Below, in pieces: positions 9,526 through 20,060 of a stretch of DNA of 64,000 bases. Source of the stretch: Prorocentrum cordatum (taxonomy: Eukaryota; Sar; Dinophyceae; Prorocentrales; Prorocentraceae); the NCBI GenBank assembly GCA_963575745.1, contig CAUYUJ010011203.1, positions 316,152 to 380,151 of the forward strand, given 5' to 3'. Within the stretch, counting starts at the first letter, position 1; each line of letters begins with the position of its first letter. A program made the translations under genes and the position numbers. Under the pieces are notes generated by a model, which saw only the letters and a program-made list of their open reading frames with translations, had not been told where the DNA came from and ran no database searches.

Positions 9526-10050
9526 CTTGCGTCGTCGTCGTCGTCGTCGCCGTCCTCCCTCCTCCCGCGTCGTCGTCGTCGTCGTCGCCTACGTCGTCCT
9601 CTGTCTTTTCTCGTGTTCGTCGTCGTCGTCCTCTTTGGCGTCGTGGTCGTGTCCGTCGTCGTTGTCGCCGTGGTCGTCCATCCTCCTCCTCCCACGTCGT
9701 CGTCGTCGTCCGTCGTCGGCGTCTCGTCGTCGGTTCTATTTCGTCACCGTCGTCGTCGTCGTTATCGTCGTCGTCTTCCCTCCTCCCTCGTCGTTGTCGT
9801 TGTCGTCGTCGGCGTCGGCGTCCTTCCTCCTTCGTCGTCGTTCGCGTCGTCGCCGTCCTCCCTCCTCCCTCGTCGTTGTCGTCGTTGTCGTCGTCGCCGT
9901 CGTCGTCCTTCCTCCTCCCTCGTCGTCGCCTTCGTTGGCGTCGTCGTCGTCGTCTTCGTCGTCGTCGGCGTCGGCGTCGTTGTCGTCGTCGACGTCGTCG
10001 GAGGCGTCGTCGGTGTCGTCGTCGTCGTTGTCGTCGGTGTCGTCGTAGTC
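9526..10050 (+). repeat. (GTCGTC)n degenerate microsatellite
   Basis: About 520 bp of GTC/TCG trinucleotides interrupted by TCCTCCCTCC blocks. All three plus frames are open (Ser/Val/Arg-rich), which is diagnostic of a trinucleotide tract rather than a gene. Confidence 0.95.
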
Positions 10051-10070
10051 GATCTTATGAGGTTTTGTAA

Positions 10071-10157
10071 ACCAAGTTGCGGGTGGGAGGGTGGGATGCT
10101 TGCGCGAGCAGTGGAGAGGACAGCTTCAAGTTGAGCAAGTGAATTGCACCACATAGT
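10071..10157 (+). repeat. flank module shared with 1.31 kb
   Basis: CGGGTGGGAGGGTG, GCTTGCGCGAGCAGTGGAG and GAATTGCACCACATAGT align with 1,313-1,400. Here it leads straight into the TTGCACCACATAG array; at 1.4 kb the array is missing. Confidence 0.65.
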
Positions 10158-10333
10158 TTGCACCACATCGATTGCATTACATAGGTTGCATCGCTACATT
10201 GCACCACGCATAGATTGCATTACATATGTTGCATCGCATACATTGCACCACATTGAGTGCACCGCATGTATTGCATTACGCAGGTTGCACCGCATACTTT
10301 GCACCACATAGATTGCACCGTATAGATTGCAAG
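10143..10333 (+). repeat. TTGCACCACATAGAT array, block 2
   Basis: About 13 degenerate 14-16-bp units of the TTGCACCACATAGAT and TTGCATTACATAGG types. Directly after it, near 10,345-10,365, is CTGTTTGGGGTCCACGCTGGCT. A near match (CTGTTCGGGATCCACGCTGGCT) follows the trace at 52,376-52,405, so array and flank travel together. Confidence 0.85.
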
Positions 10334-10971
10334 AACCTACTGTTTGGGGTCCACGCTGGCTAACATTGTTGTCTGCTTCGATTAGCACGTCCACGATCTT
10401 CGGCGGGCCAGCGGCCTGTTGAAGATCCAGTCGTTCGTCGGCGACCCGTCCCTGGACGGGCTGCGCGGGCCGTCCACGGGGATGAAGCCTCCTGCGGGCA
10501 AGGGAGGGGGGCGGGCGGCAGGAGAGGCGGGGAGAGCAGCGCTGGGGCAAAGTATGGCCCGAGGCGTCTGCGCGGACGAGTGAATGGGACGCACAGAGAC
10601 ATACTGAAACTAGATGGCCACCTCGGAGGCGCGCGTCCGACCCGAACATGTAGTATGCCCGACTGGTAGTGCATCGTTTCCCCAGCGGTATGGCCAGAAA
10701 GCGCCCGCCACGACGCATATGCTACAAGAGTTCTCGTTGCGCGCGTCGCCCCTGGGGGGGCGACGCACGTACAGTACAAGTATGCTGGGGTGACGCCGAA
10801 GTGGAGGCTGGGGGGGGCACAGGAAATGTGTGTGGCTTTGTGCCCCGACCGTGATATGCCCCCCCCCCCTGGTCCTCGCCGTCCTCGCGGGCGCCCCCCA
10901 GAAAGGACGGGGGGTGGCGGGGCAGGGAGGCCCAGGCCGGGGAGCTGTCCACGGTCGCCCCTGCCGGAGGA
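10334..10971. other. no gene seen
   Basis: GC-rich mixed DNA. Overlapping open frames exist on the minus strand (up to about 170 codons) but have no recognisable domain and conflict with one another. Confidence 0.45.
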
Positions 10972-11106
10972 AGAGCAACTGCATAAGCATCACCTTTTTG
11001 TCCGCGAAGATTCCGTGGATCGTCGCTGAGCCCAGGGGGATACAGCGCCGATCCGAGAAATCCGCGCGGGCCTCCAAAAGCTGATTCCTGTGCAGCTGTC
11101 TCTCCT
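10972..11106. mobile_element. fold-back element family F2, copy 3 (short)
   Basis: GAGCAACTGCATAAGCATCACCTTTTTG and AGATTCCGTGGATCG on the left mirror GCGCCGATCCGAGAAATCCGCGCGGG, CTCCAAAAGCTGATTCCTGTGCAGCTG on the right. The GC-rich centre is nearly absent, so the two arms are almost adjacent; this is the most hairpin-like copy. Confidence 0.65.
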
Positions 11107-11189
11107 TCGGCCCCGCGCACTCCCCAAGCAACCAGAACCAACGATACGTTCACTGATCATCCTGATGTCTGTTTCGTATTGTTTCTCTG

Positions 11190-11224
<35 letters not shown>

Positions 11225-11326
11225 TGCTCCCTGTCTCTCTTTCTCTCTCTGCATCTATAGACACACCCTTTATCCCTCCTCTTGTCTGCATGCCTATTTG
11301 CTTTGTGTTGAAAGAACTGAAGAAAT
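11107..11326. repeat. (TC)n microsatellite region
   Basis: About 11,188-11,258 is a TC/CT dinucleotide tract broken by TTTC and GCTTGC. The remainder to 11,326 is unassigned. Confidence 0.85.
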
Positions 11327-11560
11327 CCAATCTAGTTTGGAGGAGCACCAAACACCGCCAGGCGCGGGCATTCGATGTTTGTCAAGCCTGGGGGGGGGGG
11401 ACCACACACTGCCAGGTACCGGTGTTTTAGGTATTTGGGGCAGTGCCAGTTGCAAGTTGTTCAGGTATGTTGGGCTTGGGGGAGCCAGCAAACATAGCCA
11501 GGCACTGAAACTTCAAGCCTGGGGGGTCCACCAAACACTACTGGGCGCAAGCATCGCAAG
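11327..11560 (+). repeat. ~60-bp degenerate minisatellite, block 1
   Basis: Repeated phrase of the type GGGGGGACCACCAAACACTG, CCAGGCGCAGGTATTTCAGG with strong variation. The same phrase resumes at 13,141-13,760, so the array seems to be split by the 1.6 kb between. Confidence 0.7.
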
Positions 11561-12059
11561 TAGTGACAGACTGGGCGCCGTTCCTCCCCCCGGGGCAGCG
11601 TGTTCGTCCCGGATCCATGCGGGTGGCCTCGGGGCCCGAGAGAAGGGCCCCAGAGGCCAGGATTTCACGAATCAGATCACGAGAACGCTGCCAGGAGCAG
11701 AACCGCCCGACCACAAGAAACCTTCCACGAGAACCCCAACCCTTAGACCCCAGACGTCCCTTGATTTTTGGTGTGGAAGCGTCACGCTGTCCGTGGCAAA
11801 ACCATCGAAACCGGGGGCACCCTGGGGGCAGGCAGGGTGTTTCTTGGCATGGGTCTCCACTGTACCACGTGCTGTCCAGCAGGGCGTCCGCAAGTCGCCC
11901 AAGTCGCATGAAATATCCAAATGCCTGCGGCAAATTCCGCCACCGTGCCGGCTCAGCACTCCTGGTGGTAACGTTTCGAGCACCGAAGGCAGTAACATTT
12001 GGCACCACCTCTCGATTATTTGTTTGAAGGAACTCAGGAGGATGAGGAGGATGTCTACT
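11561..12059. other. no gene seen
   Basis: Mixed GC-rich DNA with open frames on both strands that overlap in several phases. No domain or family was recognised. Confidence 0.45.
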
Positions 12060-12560
12060 TGGGCAGCCCTGGGGCTGTCTTGGGCTCCTGTGCGGCTCTC
12101 TTGAGGATCTCTTGGGCCCTTTTTTCCTACTTATGGGCCGTTCTCATGCTGTCTTGGGCCGTCCTGCGTCTCCTTTGATCGTCTGGGGAGTCTTTTGCGG
12201 CTTTAATGAAGCCTTCTTGGGCTATCTTGGGGCACTACTGGGCGACCCTGCACCCCTTTGTTGTTTGGGGCCGTCTTGGGGGCCGCTGCTTGGGGCCGTC
12301 TTGGGGCCTGCTGGGGGCTGTTTTGGGCTGCCTGGGTACCCGTGGGGCCTCCGGAGGTCCTCCAGGGGCTCTTTGGTGGCCTCTCTCGGGCTCCTCGCGG
12401 GCCCTCCTGGAGCCATCCTGGAGCCGAGCGGCCCAGGAGGCGCCACGCACGAAAGGGCCCGAGGGTTCCCCTGGATTCTTGAAAGCGCTCGGCCTGCTTG
12501 CAGGGCCTCCTGGCCTTCGCTTTGATGTCTTGGAGGCCTCTTGGGGCTCCTTTGCTCAGG
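12060..12560 (-). repeat. CCAAGAGGCC array (minus orientation)
   Basis: REP-A type words in reverse complement (TCTTGGGGCC, CCTCTTGG). No head or clear island is seen. Frames such as the Leu-Gly-Pro-Ser-Trp-Gly peptides are repeat products. Confidence 0.8.
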
Positions 12561-13140
12561 AGGGGAAAAAACACATAGACACAATTAATCGTCGATTCCC
12601 CAGAAAATATGGAAAATATCGGAAGTGGTCGGGAAGACAGAAACCCAAAAAATATTGGAAAATATTGGGAATTTGGTTATTTGTGTTTATCTATTTGTGT
12701 GTCCCAGTTCCCCTTCAGTTGCCGCCTCTTGGCGTCTTCGCAGGAGCTGTCGAGTGCCTCTTAAGGCAAGGTTTGGCCATACCCTGGTGGCCCTGGTCTG
12801 GTGGCCTGCCTCCTGGAGAGCCTTGGGGAGCCTCACTGGTGCGACGGGACGGCCCAGAGAGCCTCTGGATGGGGGGGGGGGGGGGCGCGCACGCGACGGA
12901 GTGGCATGAGAGGGGGGCTCCTTGCAGTCAAGACTCGGACATCAGGACCACTTTGGGCTCGGGAGGAGGGCCCTGGTTGTCGAGCGAGGGGGGCCGGGGC
13001 CTATTCGTGGCCGAGGCTCCCTTAGAAGGGGCCTCTGGCCACCAGGGCACGAATGGGCCTCCTATCCGTGCCCTGGTCTTCGAGTGGCCCCTGAGAGGCG
13101 GCTTCTCTGGCCACGGGGAGCCTTCTCTCGGGGCTCCTCG
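12561..13140. other. no gene seen
   Basis: Starts with an A-rich patch around 12,570-12,690 (repeated GGAAAATAT and AAAATATTGG words), then GC-rich DNA with a G-run at about 12,869-12,885. No coding evidence. Confidence 0.45.
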
Positions 13141-13760
13141 TGGCTGGGGGACCAAATCCTGCCAGGCGCAGGTATTTCGGTATTTCACGTACTCTGGTTT
13201 GGGAACCACCAAGAACTGCCAGGCTCAGGTATTCCAATTACCTCTCAAGTTTGAGGGAACACCTGACACTGCAAGGCGCAGGTAATTCAGATATTCTAGG
13301 TTTGGGGGGTAAGCGAATTTCTCCAGGCACAAGCTTTTTACGCACATTGGGCTTCTGTCTTTGAGGGAACTCCAAGCCCTACCGGGCGCCAGAACTTCAA
13401 GTATTCTGGGTATCGGAAGATGTCAAACACTGTCAGGCAAAACATTCCATGGTTCTGGCGTTCAGGGGGGCACCAACCAATACTAGGTGTTTGGCTTGGG
13501 GAGGCCACCAAACACTGCCAGGCGATGGTATTTCACATGGCTTGTGTGGGGGGGCGCTCAACTCTGGCAGGCGCGGGTGCTTCAGGTATTTGGTGCGTGC
13601 GCGGGTCACCGAATACTGCCAGGCGCCGCTTCCCCACCATTTCAACTTGGGGATCACCTGACACTGCCGGGCGCATGCTGTACGTGCTTTGGGGTATGGG
13701 GAACCGTGCGGCGCTGCCGAGCGCAGGTGTTTCACGCACCTGAGGTTGGGGGGTGGGGCG
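13141..13760 (+). repeat. ~60-bp degenerate minisatellite, block 2
   Basis: About ten diverged units of the type CACCAAACACTGCCAGGCG followed by CAGGTATTTCAGGTATT and a G-rich run. It continues block 1 (11,327-11,560) in the same orientation. Confidence 0.75.
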
Positions 13761-14822
13761 GCGGGCCCCTGCAGGCCTGAAGTCCCCGGCCGGCCCGCCG
13801 AGCCGCGCCCCGGCGTGGCGACGAGGGCCCTCCACGAACGCCCAGGAAGACGTCCCAGAACGCAGAGGCCGACGACCTCGCCGTCGGCGTCCTCGTTCTG
13901 GAGGCAAGGGCGGAGAGAGGCAGTTGCCTCCGTCGTCGCCGCGGCCTCGGCCGCCGCCGCCTCCTTGCCCGTGGAGGCGGAGGGAGGGCGCGCGGGCGGG
14001 GCGAGGGCCGGCGGGCGCGGTGGCAGCGGGAGGGCGAACCCTCCCTGGGCGCCGAGGCGAGCGCCCCCGGGCCCAAGAGCCGAGGGCCTGCGGGCAGCTC
14101 GGGGGCGGGGCGGGGACCCCACCGGGGGGAGATCCACCTCGGGGACCTCGTGGGCGGCGGGTGTGGATGCATTCGTCCCCGCCGCCAGGGCCTGGACAGA
14201 TCCACCACGAGCACCTCCCGCCGAGGTCCCCGCAGATCGACCTCCCAAACCATGGTTGTGGATAGCTCCCCCGGTGAAGGAGCAGCCCCTGATCCGTGGC
14301 GACTTGCTCACCAGTACGAGAAAGCTGCATGCTCAGGGAGGGGGGGAGGGAGGGGGGAGGAATGAGCAGGATGATCCCAGAGGTGACCCTGGCCAACCAT
14401 GGCCCCTGCGTTTCCAAGAAGGCCCAGCTGGCCTCCAGGGTGCCGAGACGGCCCGAAGTGGTCCAAATGGCCCCCTAGACTGCCCCACAAAAAGGGCGAA
14501 AGGAAGCGAAGAAGACGACGAAGACGAAGAAGAGAACACCCGACAGTGGAGGGGGGAGGGGACGGCGGCCCCCCGTGGCCTCCCCCGGCCAGTCGGCCAG
14601 AGGGGACCGGCCGACCCGCAGTGGCGCTGCTCCCCTGTTACTGCGGCCCGAGGTTGGCAGGAAGAGAACGGGCCCCGAGTTGCGCATGCGACGGTCGACC
14701 CCTCGATGCCCACCAGCCTTGGGCGGCGTGCGGACGGTCTTCGGCGGTTTTCGGCGGCTTCCTGACGGTCTTCGGCGGTCCTCGTCGGCTTCTGGCGGTT
14801 TTTGGCGCGAACGCTGGATAGT
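13761..14822. other. GC-rich block with overlapping open frames, not called as gene
   Basis: Very GC-rich DNA with frames of about 290-360 codons open on both strands at once. Ala, Pro, Arg and Gly dominate all translations. 14,500-14,535 is a GAAGACGA tract. 14,720-14,810 repeats GGTCTTCGGCGG and similar. I call no gene. Confidence 0.5.
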
Positions 14823-14885
14823 GTCCTAAACCGAACACCTAAAGAATACCTAAATCGAACACCTACAAAAAATACCTAACTAATA
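14823..14885 (+). repeat. ACACCTAAA-type short array
   Basis: Five or six degenerate units such as CCTAAACCGAACA, CCTAAAGAATA and CCTAAATCGAACA. It is lower in GC than its surroundings. It resembles telomeric CCCTAAA only superficially. Confidence 0.6.
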
Positions 14886-15299
14886 CCTAATACGACCTAC
14901 AGAGCTAACAAGGGGTCCACAATCGAATGCCCAAAAGAAGGGGTCCTAAACCTCGGGGCCTGCCCACGAGGCAGGGTTCCCATCGCGAGCTGTTGCGTTG
15001 ACGGTCCAGTGGTCCAAAAACTGTACCAAACGCAAGCGCTTCCCTCGGGACGCTTGCCATCAAGGCGACGATGGAGGCCTCCCACATGGAATCCGAGCAG
15101 ATGAGGTCGGGGGATCGCACTGCATTGTCAGAGTTTGGCGATGCATCAGCCATGCATCGGCGATGCATCGGTGACGTCGGCCATGCATAGGCCATGCATC
15201 GGGCTCCACATCGAGCAACATCACCGATGCATTGGCGATGCAGCACGATCTTCCGACCCCATCTACTCGGATCGCTTTTGGGAGACCTGGAGACGAGGG
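14886..15299. repeat. GCATCGGCGATGCATCGG short repeats and flanks
   Basis: 15,140-15,245 repeats ATGCATCGG, GGCCATGCAT and GGCGATGCA words with palindromic character (ATGCAT). The rest shows nothing recognisable. Confidence 0.65.
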
Positions 15300-16108
15300 G
15301 GATGAGGAGAAGAAGGGGAGGAGGGAGGGGAGGAGCAGGGAGAGGGGAGGGGGACACGCTGAGTGCGCTCGCGCCACATCATCGTCATACTCCTCCCTTT
15401 CCCGTCCCATTGCGCTGCCTCTTTCTCTATCCGCCCACGGGTGTCTTAGCGGACGAGGACCCCCACAACGGACCCCCATCGTGGTATGCGGAATCAGAGA
15501 AGGGGAGGTGTGTGAGACGGGGGTGGCATATGAGCAACAAGATGAGCACGAGGAAGAAGATGAAGAGGACAAGGAAGGAGAGGATGCAGATGAACAGCAG
15601 CAGCCGGAGCAGAGAAACGACGACCGATAACTAGGAGGACCAGGGAGGTGCGGGGGAGGGGAACTGAAGGAGGCGACAAGGACGAAGAAACGTTCGGGCC
15701 GAGAACTGTGGCCCGCGCTTCGGCGAGAACGCCATTCCTAACGACAGGAGCAAAGCGCCGATCCATCCGAAAAGTCGGCCAACGCTGCAGCGGCAGCGCC
15801 GTTTTGGAAGGGCCGAGCACGTTCGGATTGGAAGAGCACGTAAGAAAAAAAGACTCGGCGTCATCCTTCAACTCTCAGCACGTCTTCAGGGAAGAAGAGT
15901 ATAATAGCATTCGTAGTGAGCGATTGAGGAGGAGGAGGAGGCGGAGGAGGAGGCGGAGTGGGGAGGGGGAAGAGGTGACACATTCTGCTGCCGCGAAGAC
16001 GTCCGTTGGGCGAAAGCGGTACAGGAAGCATATCGCACACATGAAAAACGAGAAGGGAGAAAGGAGGACGGCAAACGGGAGAAGGGTGGGGGAGAGGAGA
16101 GGAGGAGC
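15300..16108. other. purine-rich and mixed DNA, no gene seen
   Basis: GGA-rich patches (15,290-15,355, 15,540-15,620, 15,925-15,970) alternate with mixed DNA. 15,752-15,790 has a GCGCCGATCCATCCGAAAAGTC string reminiscent of one F2 arm, but no partner arm could be found. Confidence 0.5.
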
Positions 16109-16535
16109 ATGAGGAAGGGGAAGGGGGAAGAGCGGGAGGAGGAGGGGGAGGAGGAGGGGGGAGGAGGAGGAGGAGGAGGAGGAGGAGGAGGAGGAGGAGG
16201 AGGAGGAGGAGGAGAGGAGGAGGAGGAGGAGGAGGAGGAGGAGGGTGGCGATCTGGCCTTGGTTTCTGTATGCTGATAGGGAGTAAAAGGGGAAGAGGCG
16301 GGAGGGAGGGAGAGGAGGTGGCGATCTGGCCCTGGTTTACTGGTGGGAGAGGAGCAGGAGGAAGAGGACGGGAAGGAGGAGGAGGGGAAAGGGAAGGAGG
16401 GGAAGAAGGAGGGGAAGAATGAGGGGAAGAAGGAGGGGAGGAGGAGGGGGGGAGAACGAGAGGGAGGAGGAGGAGGAGGAGGAGGAGGAGGAGGAGGAGG
16501 AGGAGGAGGAGGAGGAGGAGGAGGATGGGAAGGGA
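16109..16535 (+). repeat. (GGA)n polypurine tract
   Basis: About 425 bp nearly all purine, GGA/GAG based, interrupted around 16,246-16,340 by two copies of GGCGATCTGGCC with TGGTTT 74 bp apart. It lies in inverted relation to the TCC tracts at 16,722-17,210. Confidence 0.95.
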
Positions 16536-16721
16536 AATGGAAAGGGGGGCTCGAGACCCGCGCCCTCGCCGCAAGGACCCCCCCCCGACAGGCCCGACCG
16601 GCGAGGCGCGGGCCTCCCATGCGGCGCGGCGACGCGCCGCGCGGCGGCGAGCGCCTTGCGGGAAGCGGGGGGGGCAGCGCGGGAGCGAGGCCCAGCGAAC
16701 TCTGGGTCCTCCTCCCTCCTC
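16536..16721. other. GC-rich spacer between polypurine and polypyrimidine tracts
   Basis: GCG-rich DNA (GCGGCGCGGCGACGCGCCGC near 16,622) separating the GGA and TCC tracts. It would be the loop if the two tracts pair. Confidence 0.6.
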
Positions 16722-17215
<494 letters not shown>

Positions 17216-17695
17216 AAGGCTTGCCGGTCGGGCGAAGCGGATAGGGTCAGCCAGCATCGAATTGGGGAGTCGGATTGGATCGGAGCGAGCATCGGACACG
17301 ATCGGAACGAGGGAGCAGGCATTGCTGAACCGATCCCTACCATCCCCACCTTAGAGGCGAAACAGAGAAGACTGCCGCCATGGAGAGCCCATCGGGCCAT
17401 CGGGGAGAGAGGGGCGGGCGAGCGTCACTCAGCGACGGAAGGCTTCTGAAAATGTTCGCTTTCTTGGGGTCCTCACGAGGCCTGAGGACCGGTCCTGCGG
17501 AAGCGGTCGAGTCCTCTGAGGGCCACGTTGTGAAAAAAACATGACGTCGGGGAGAGGACATCGCTTAACCCATCCCCACCATCCCGACTTGCATGGACTT
17601 GGCCCCACGGGCCAGTTTGCCGCGGGGAAATATGCTGCTCCCTTCGGGTTTCGCAGGGCCTGTCCCCACCCGGGGAAGGCGGCTGGTGAGGGCTA
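17216..17695. other. no gene seen
   Basis: Mixed DNA upstream of a MITE copy. A TCGGA-rich patch lies at 17,255-17,310. No coding or RNA call. Confidence 0.45.
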
Positions 17696-17870
17696 CAGTC
17701 AACCCGTATAGTAAGGATGCGCGGCAAGGATGCGAGGGCCTTGGAAGGTCATGCCGACACTCTGCGAGCGGGGCGCGGCCAGCGAAAGTGGCCAAGGATT
17801 GACCGAGGTTGCAAGGATGCGAGGGCACACCCATGGGAAGGTTGCGCATCCTTACTATGCGGGTTGACTG
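17696..17870 (+). mobile_element. CAGTCAACCCG MITE, copy 2
   Basis: 175-bp element. The 27-bp left terminus (17,696-17,722) is the inverse of the right terminus (17,844-17,870) with a single mismatch, beginning CAGTCAACCCG and containing ATAGTAAGGATGCGC. TA precedes it (17,694-17,695); CA follows, so one side of a TA duplication may have mutated. Internal sequence is about 85-90 percent like copy 3 by eye. Confidence 0.85.
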
Positions 17871-18149
17871 CAACCCGCGTGGGGATGGGGATCGGCTCGT
17901 TTCAGACGATGCTGCACGAGAGACGCCAGCCGAGTCCCACGCTGTGGGCCCGAGGACCGAGGGCTCGAGGATCGAAGCTCTCGTGTGGGAGCTTCTTCGG
18001 GAGGCCTCCTGGGAAGAGACCTCGCCGCCGCGCCCAGGTCCCACGCGAGGCTCTGCCGATGCCGCAGCCCAGGACGGGCCTGGAGGCCGACTTTGGAGGT
18101 CCTGTGACGACGCAGCTATGCCTCTCGATCCCATATTGGAGGCCTGGAA
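17871..18149. other. no gene seen
   Basis: GC-rich mixed DNA between a MITE and an inverted repeat. Nothing recognised. Confidence 0.4.
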
Positions 18150-18333
18150 ATGGGCACCAACACCAACACAAGGAGGTTTCCTCCACAGGGGGAAGATGAT
18201 CCTAGATGTCGGTGTTGGTGACAATATGTCGGTCATCTTGGCAGCCAGAATATTACCACCATCACCGAGATCGGAATTCCTCTTCCCTCGGTGGAGGCAC
18301 ACCGCCGATATTAGTGTTGGTGTCAACCTCTAG
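18150..18333. repeat. fold-back inverted repeat, ~80-bp arms
   Basis: 18,151-18,230 and the reverse complement of 18,252-18,331 align along their length, about 70 percent by eye, with shared words CACCAACAC, CCTCCAC, GGGAAGA, TCGGTG and AATAT. The loop is only about 20 bp. This could be an old MITE or inverted duplication; no second copy was seen. Confidence 0.6.
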
Positions 18334-19546
18334 GGCTGTCACCATATCCCTCGCGTCCTTGAGACGAGTCGCGACCGACGCGCTTTGGGCAAGGCTCGGC
18401 TCTTGGGGGGGCGGGGCCTTGCCAAGCCTGGGGGGCCCTCGAAAGACGAAACGGCGTGAAAGAGCGGCCCCTCGACAGACCACGGGAGGGTCCACGCTGC
18501 GGGAGAATTACGACGGCGGGGGTCTGGGTTCGGCGGCGCACGCACCGGGGGTGGCGCGAAGGGGGAAGGGGCAGGAAAGGAGGACTTCGAGTAGCTCGGC
18601 CTCTTCGGAGAGGCCACCCCCGAAGCCCTCCAGCCATATGAGGAAGCCTTTTTCGGATCTCTCCCCCCTTCTGAGAGGTCTTCTCGGAAGGCTGCGAGCA
18701 CTTCTGAGAAACCCTCAACCTCTCAGAAGGCTCTCGCCAACGCGAAGCGTGGAACATCCGTGCCACACCATGCAGTGCACGATTACGGATACAGTGCCGC
18801 ATGTTCCGCTGCAAATGTGCATGCATGCGTGTTCGTATTCAGTGAACATTTTGCTTGATCCGTCGCCGCCGAGGCTCGCATCAAAGATTTTTCGACACGT
18901 CCAAAAGCCAGGCAGTCAACAGCTGCGCGCTTGCAGCTTGAGAGCCCTCTAGTTTCACCGTGCACGCCGCCGAGTTGGCCACCCAGCACCCCGACATTCG
19001 ATCTGGGATCGAATCAAAGGATTGAGAGCAGGGTTCTTGGGCGTCGGCACGGCCTGCTCTGCGGGCCGGCCCAGAGCACTCCGGAACGCTCCGAAAGCGT
19101 TCTGGAACGCTCTGGAACGATTGATCCCAGTACTGCTCTGTGCGTACACTGGACTGGCCCGTGCGAGTGGCAGTCGGCTGCACTGTGGCACTGTCCTGCC
19201 CATGCGCTCGTCTGGAACGTGTGAGCCCATCGTGCTCTCTTCGTTTCCCTGCCGATGCGCCGTCGCCTGGCGCCTGGCTCGAACGACTGACGGACGGGCT
19301 CCGCCCGAGCCCTCCTGGGGCGGCCCCTCGCCGCCCGGGCAGGCATCCACTCAAGCCTCGGCCAGAGCGCGCTGCAGGGAACAAAGGTCTCGGGGACCGA
19401 CCTGCGGCGCCCGAACCCGGCTGGGCGCCTCGCCACTCTGGAGCGGGCGGTCTTCGCCGCTTGCGCCCTCCACCAGCTGCTGTCAGGCAAGCGGCGACGA
19501 GAGCGGAGCCTTCCGCGAGAAGCCACAGCGACCTCACCAGAAAGGG
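18334..19546. other. mixed DNA with TTCTGAGAAG hairpin words, no gene
   Basis: 18,630-18,730 is rich in CTTCTGAGAGG, CTTCTCGGAAGG and CTCAGAAGG words like those inside the elements at 4,060 and 35,504, but no terminal arms are seen here. Open frames of up to several hundred codons overlap on both strands and carry no recognisable domain. Confidence 0.45.
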
Positions 19547-19728
19547 GAAAACGCCATGAACAGAAACTTTTGGCGCTCCACGCAGATTTCTTGGACCTGC
19601 GCTGGACCCCCCATGCCTGGCGCGCGGACCGCGCCGGGAGCGGCGCCGGAGGCGCCGCCAGGGGGGCCAGGCGCCGATCCAAGAAGTGCGCGCTGAGGGC
19701 CAAAAGTTTCTGTTGATGGCGTTGTTTC
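19547..19728. mobile_element. fold-back element family F2, copy 4
   Basis: The best-preserved copy. GAAAACGCCATGAACAGAAAC, TTTTGGCGCTCCACGCAG and TTTCTTGGACCTGCGC on the left mirror GCGCCGATCCAAGAAGTGCGC, GAGGGCCAAAAGTTTCTG and TTGATGGCGTTGTTTC on the right (arms about 60 bp). Centre: CCTGGCGCGCGGAC and GGCGCCGGAGGCGCC palindromes. No coding capacity. Confidence 0.8.
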
Positions 19729-20060
19729 TTCGACTTACGCCGCGGCTCGCGCGGGCCGCCAGCGTGGCACGCCGCGAGGAGGAAGACGGGCGCTCACGCG
19801 CGGCGTCGCGCGGGCAGCTTGCGCGCGAGCGTCCGCGCCGTCGACCCCGTTTTTGTCTGCATCGCTCGGGTGTCCCTGGCCCGGGGTGTGGAGGCCCCAA
19901 GGGCCTCCGCAGCACCCCATCACTCCTTCTCCTCCTTCTCCTCCTCCATCTCCTCCTCCTCCTCCTCCTTCTCCTCCTCGTCCTCCTCCTCCTCGTCCTC
20001 CTCCTCCTGCTCGTCCTCCTCCTCCTCCGAGGCCTGGGAGGGGCCCGGGCGCTCCAGGTT
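19729..20060 (+). repeat. (TCC)n microsatellite with GC-rich upstream
   Basis: 19,921-20,035 is a TCC tract with TTC and TCG interruptions. 19,729-19,920 is GC-rich with no recognised gene. Confidence 0.85.

Noticed and set aside
13433-14765. Frames of about 290-360 codons on both strands
   Set aside because: They overlap each other, are dominated by Ala, Pro, Arg and Gly, and run into the minisatellite at 13.1-13.76 kb.
14823-14885. Telomere-like CCTAAA words
   Set aside because: Units are irregular and interleaved with GAACA and ATA; not a clean CCCTAAA array.
15740-15790. Fifth F2 copy
   Set aside because: Only one arm-like string (GCGCCGATCC) is present; no mirrored partner within 250 bp.
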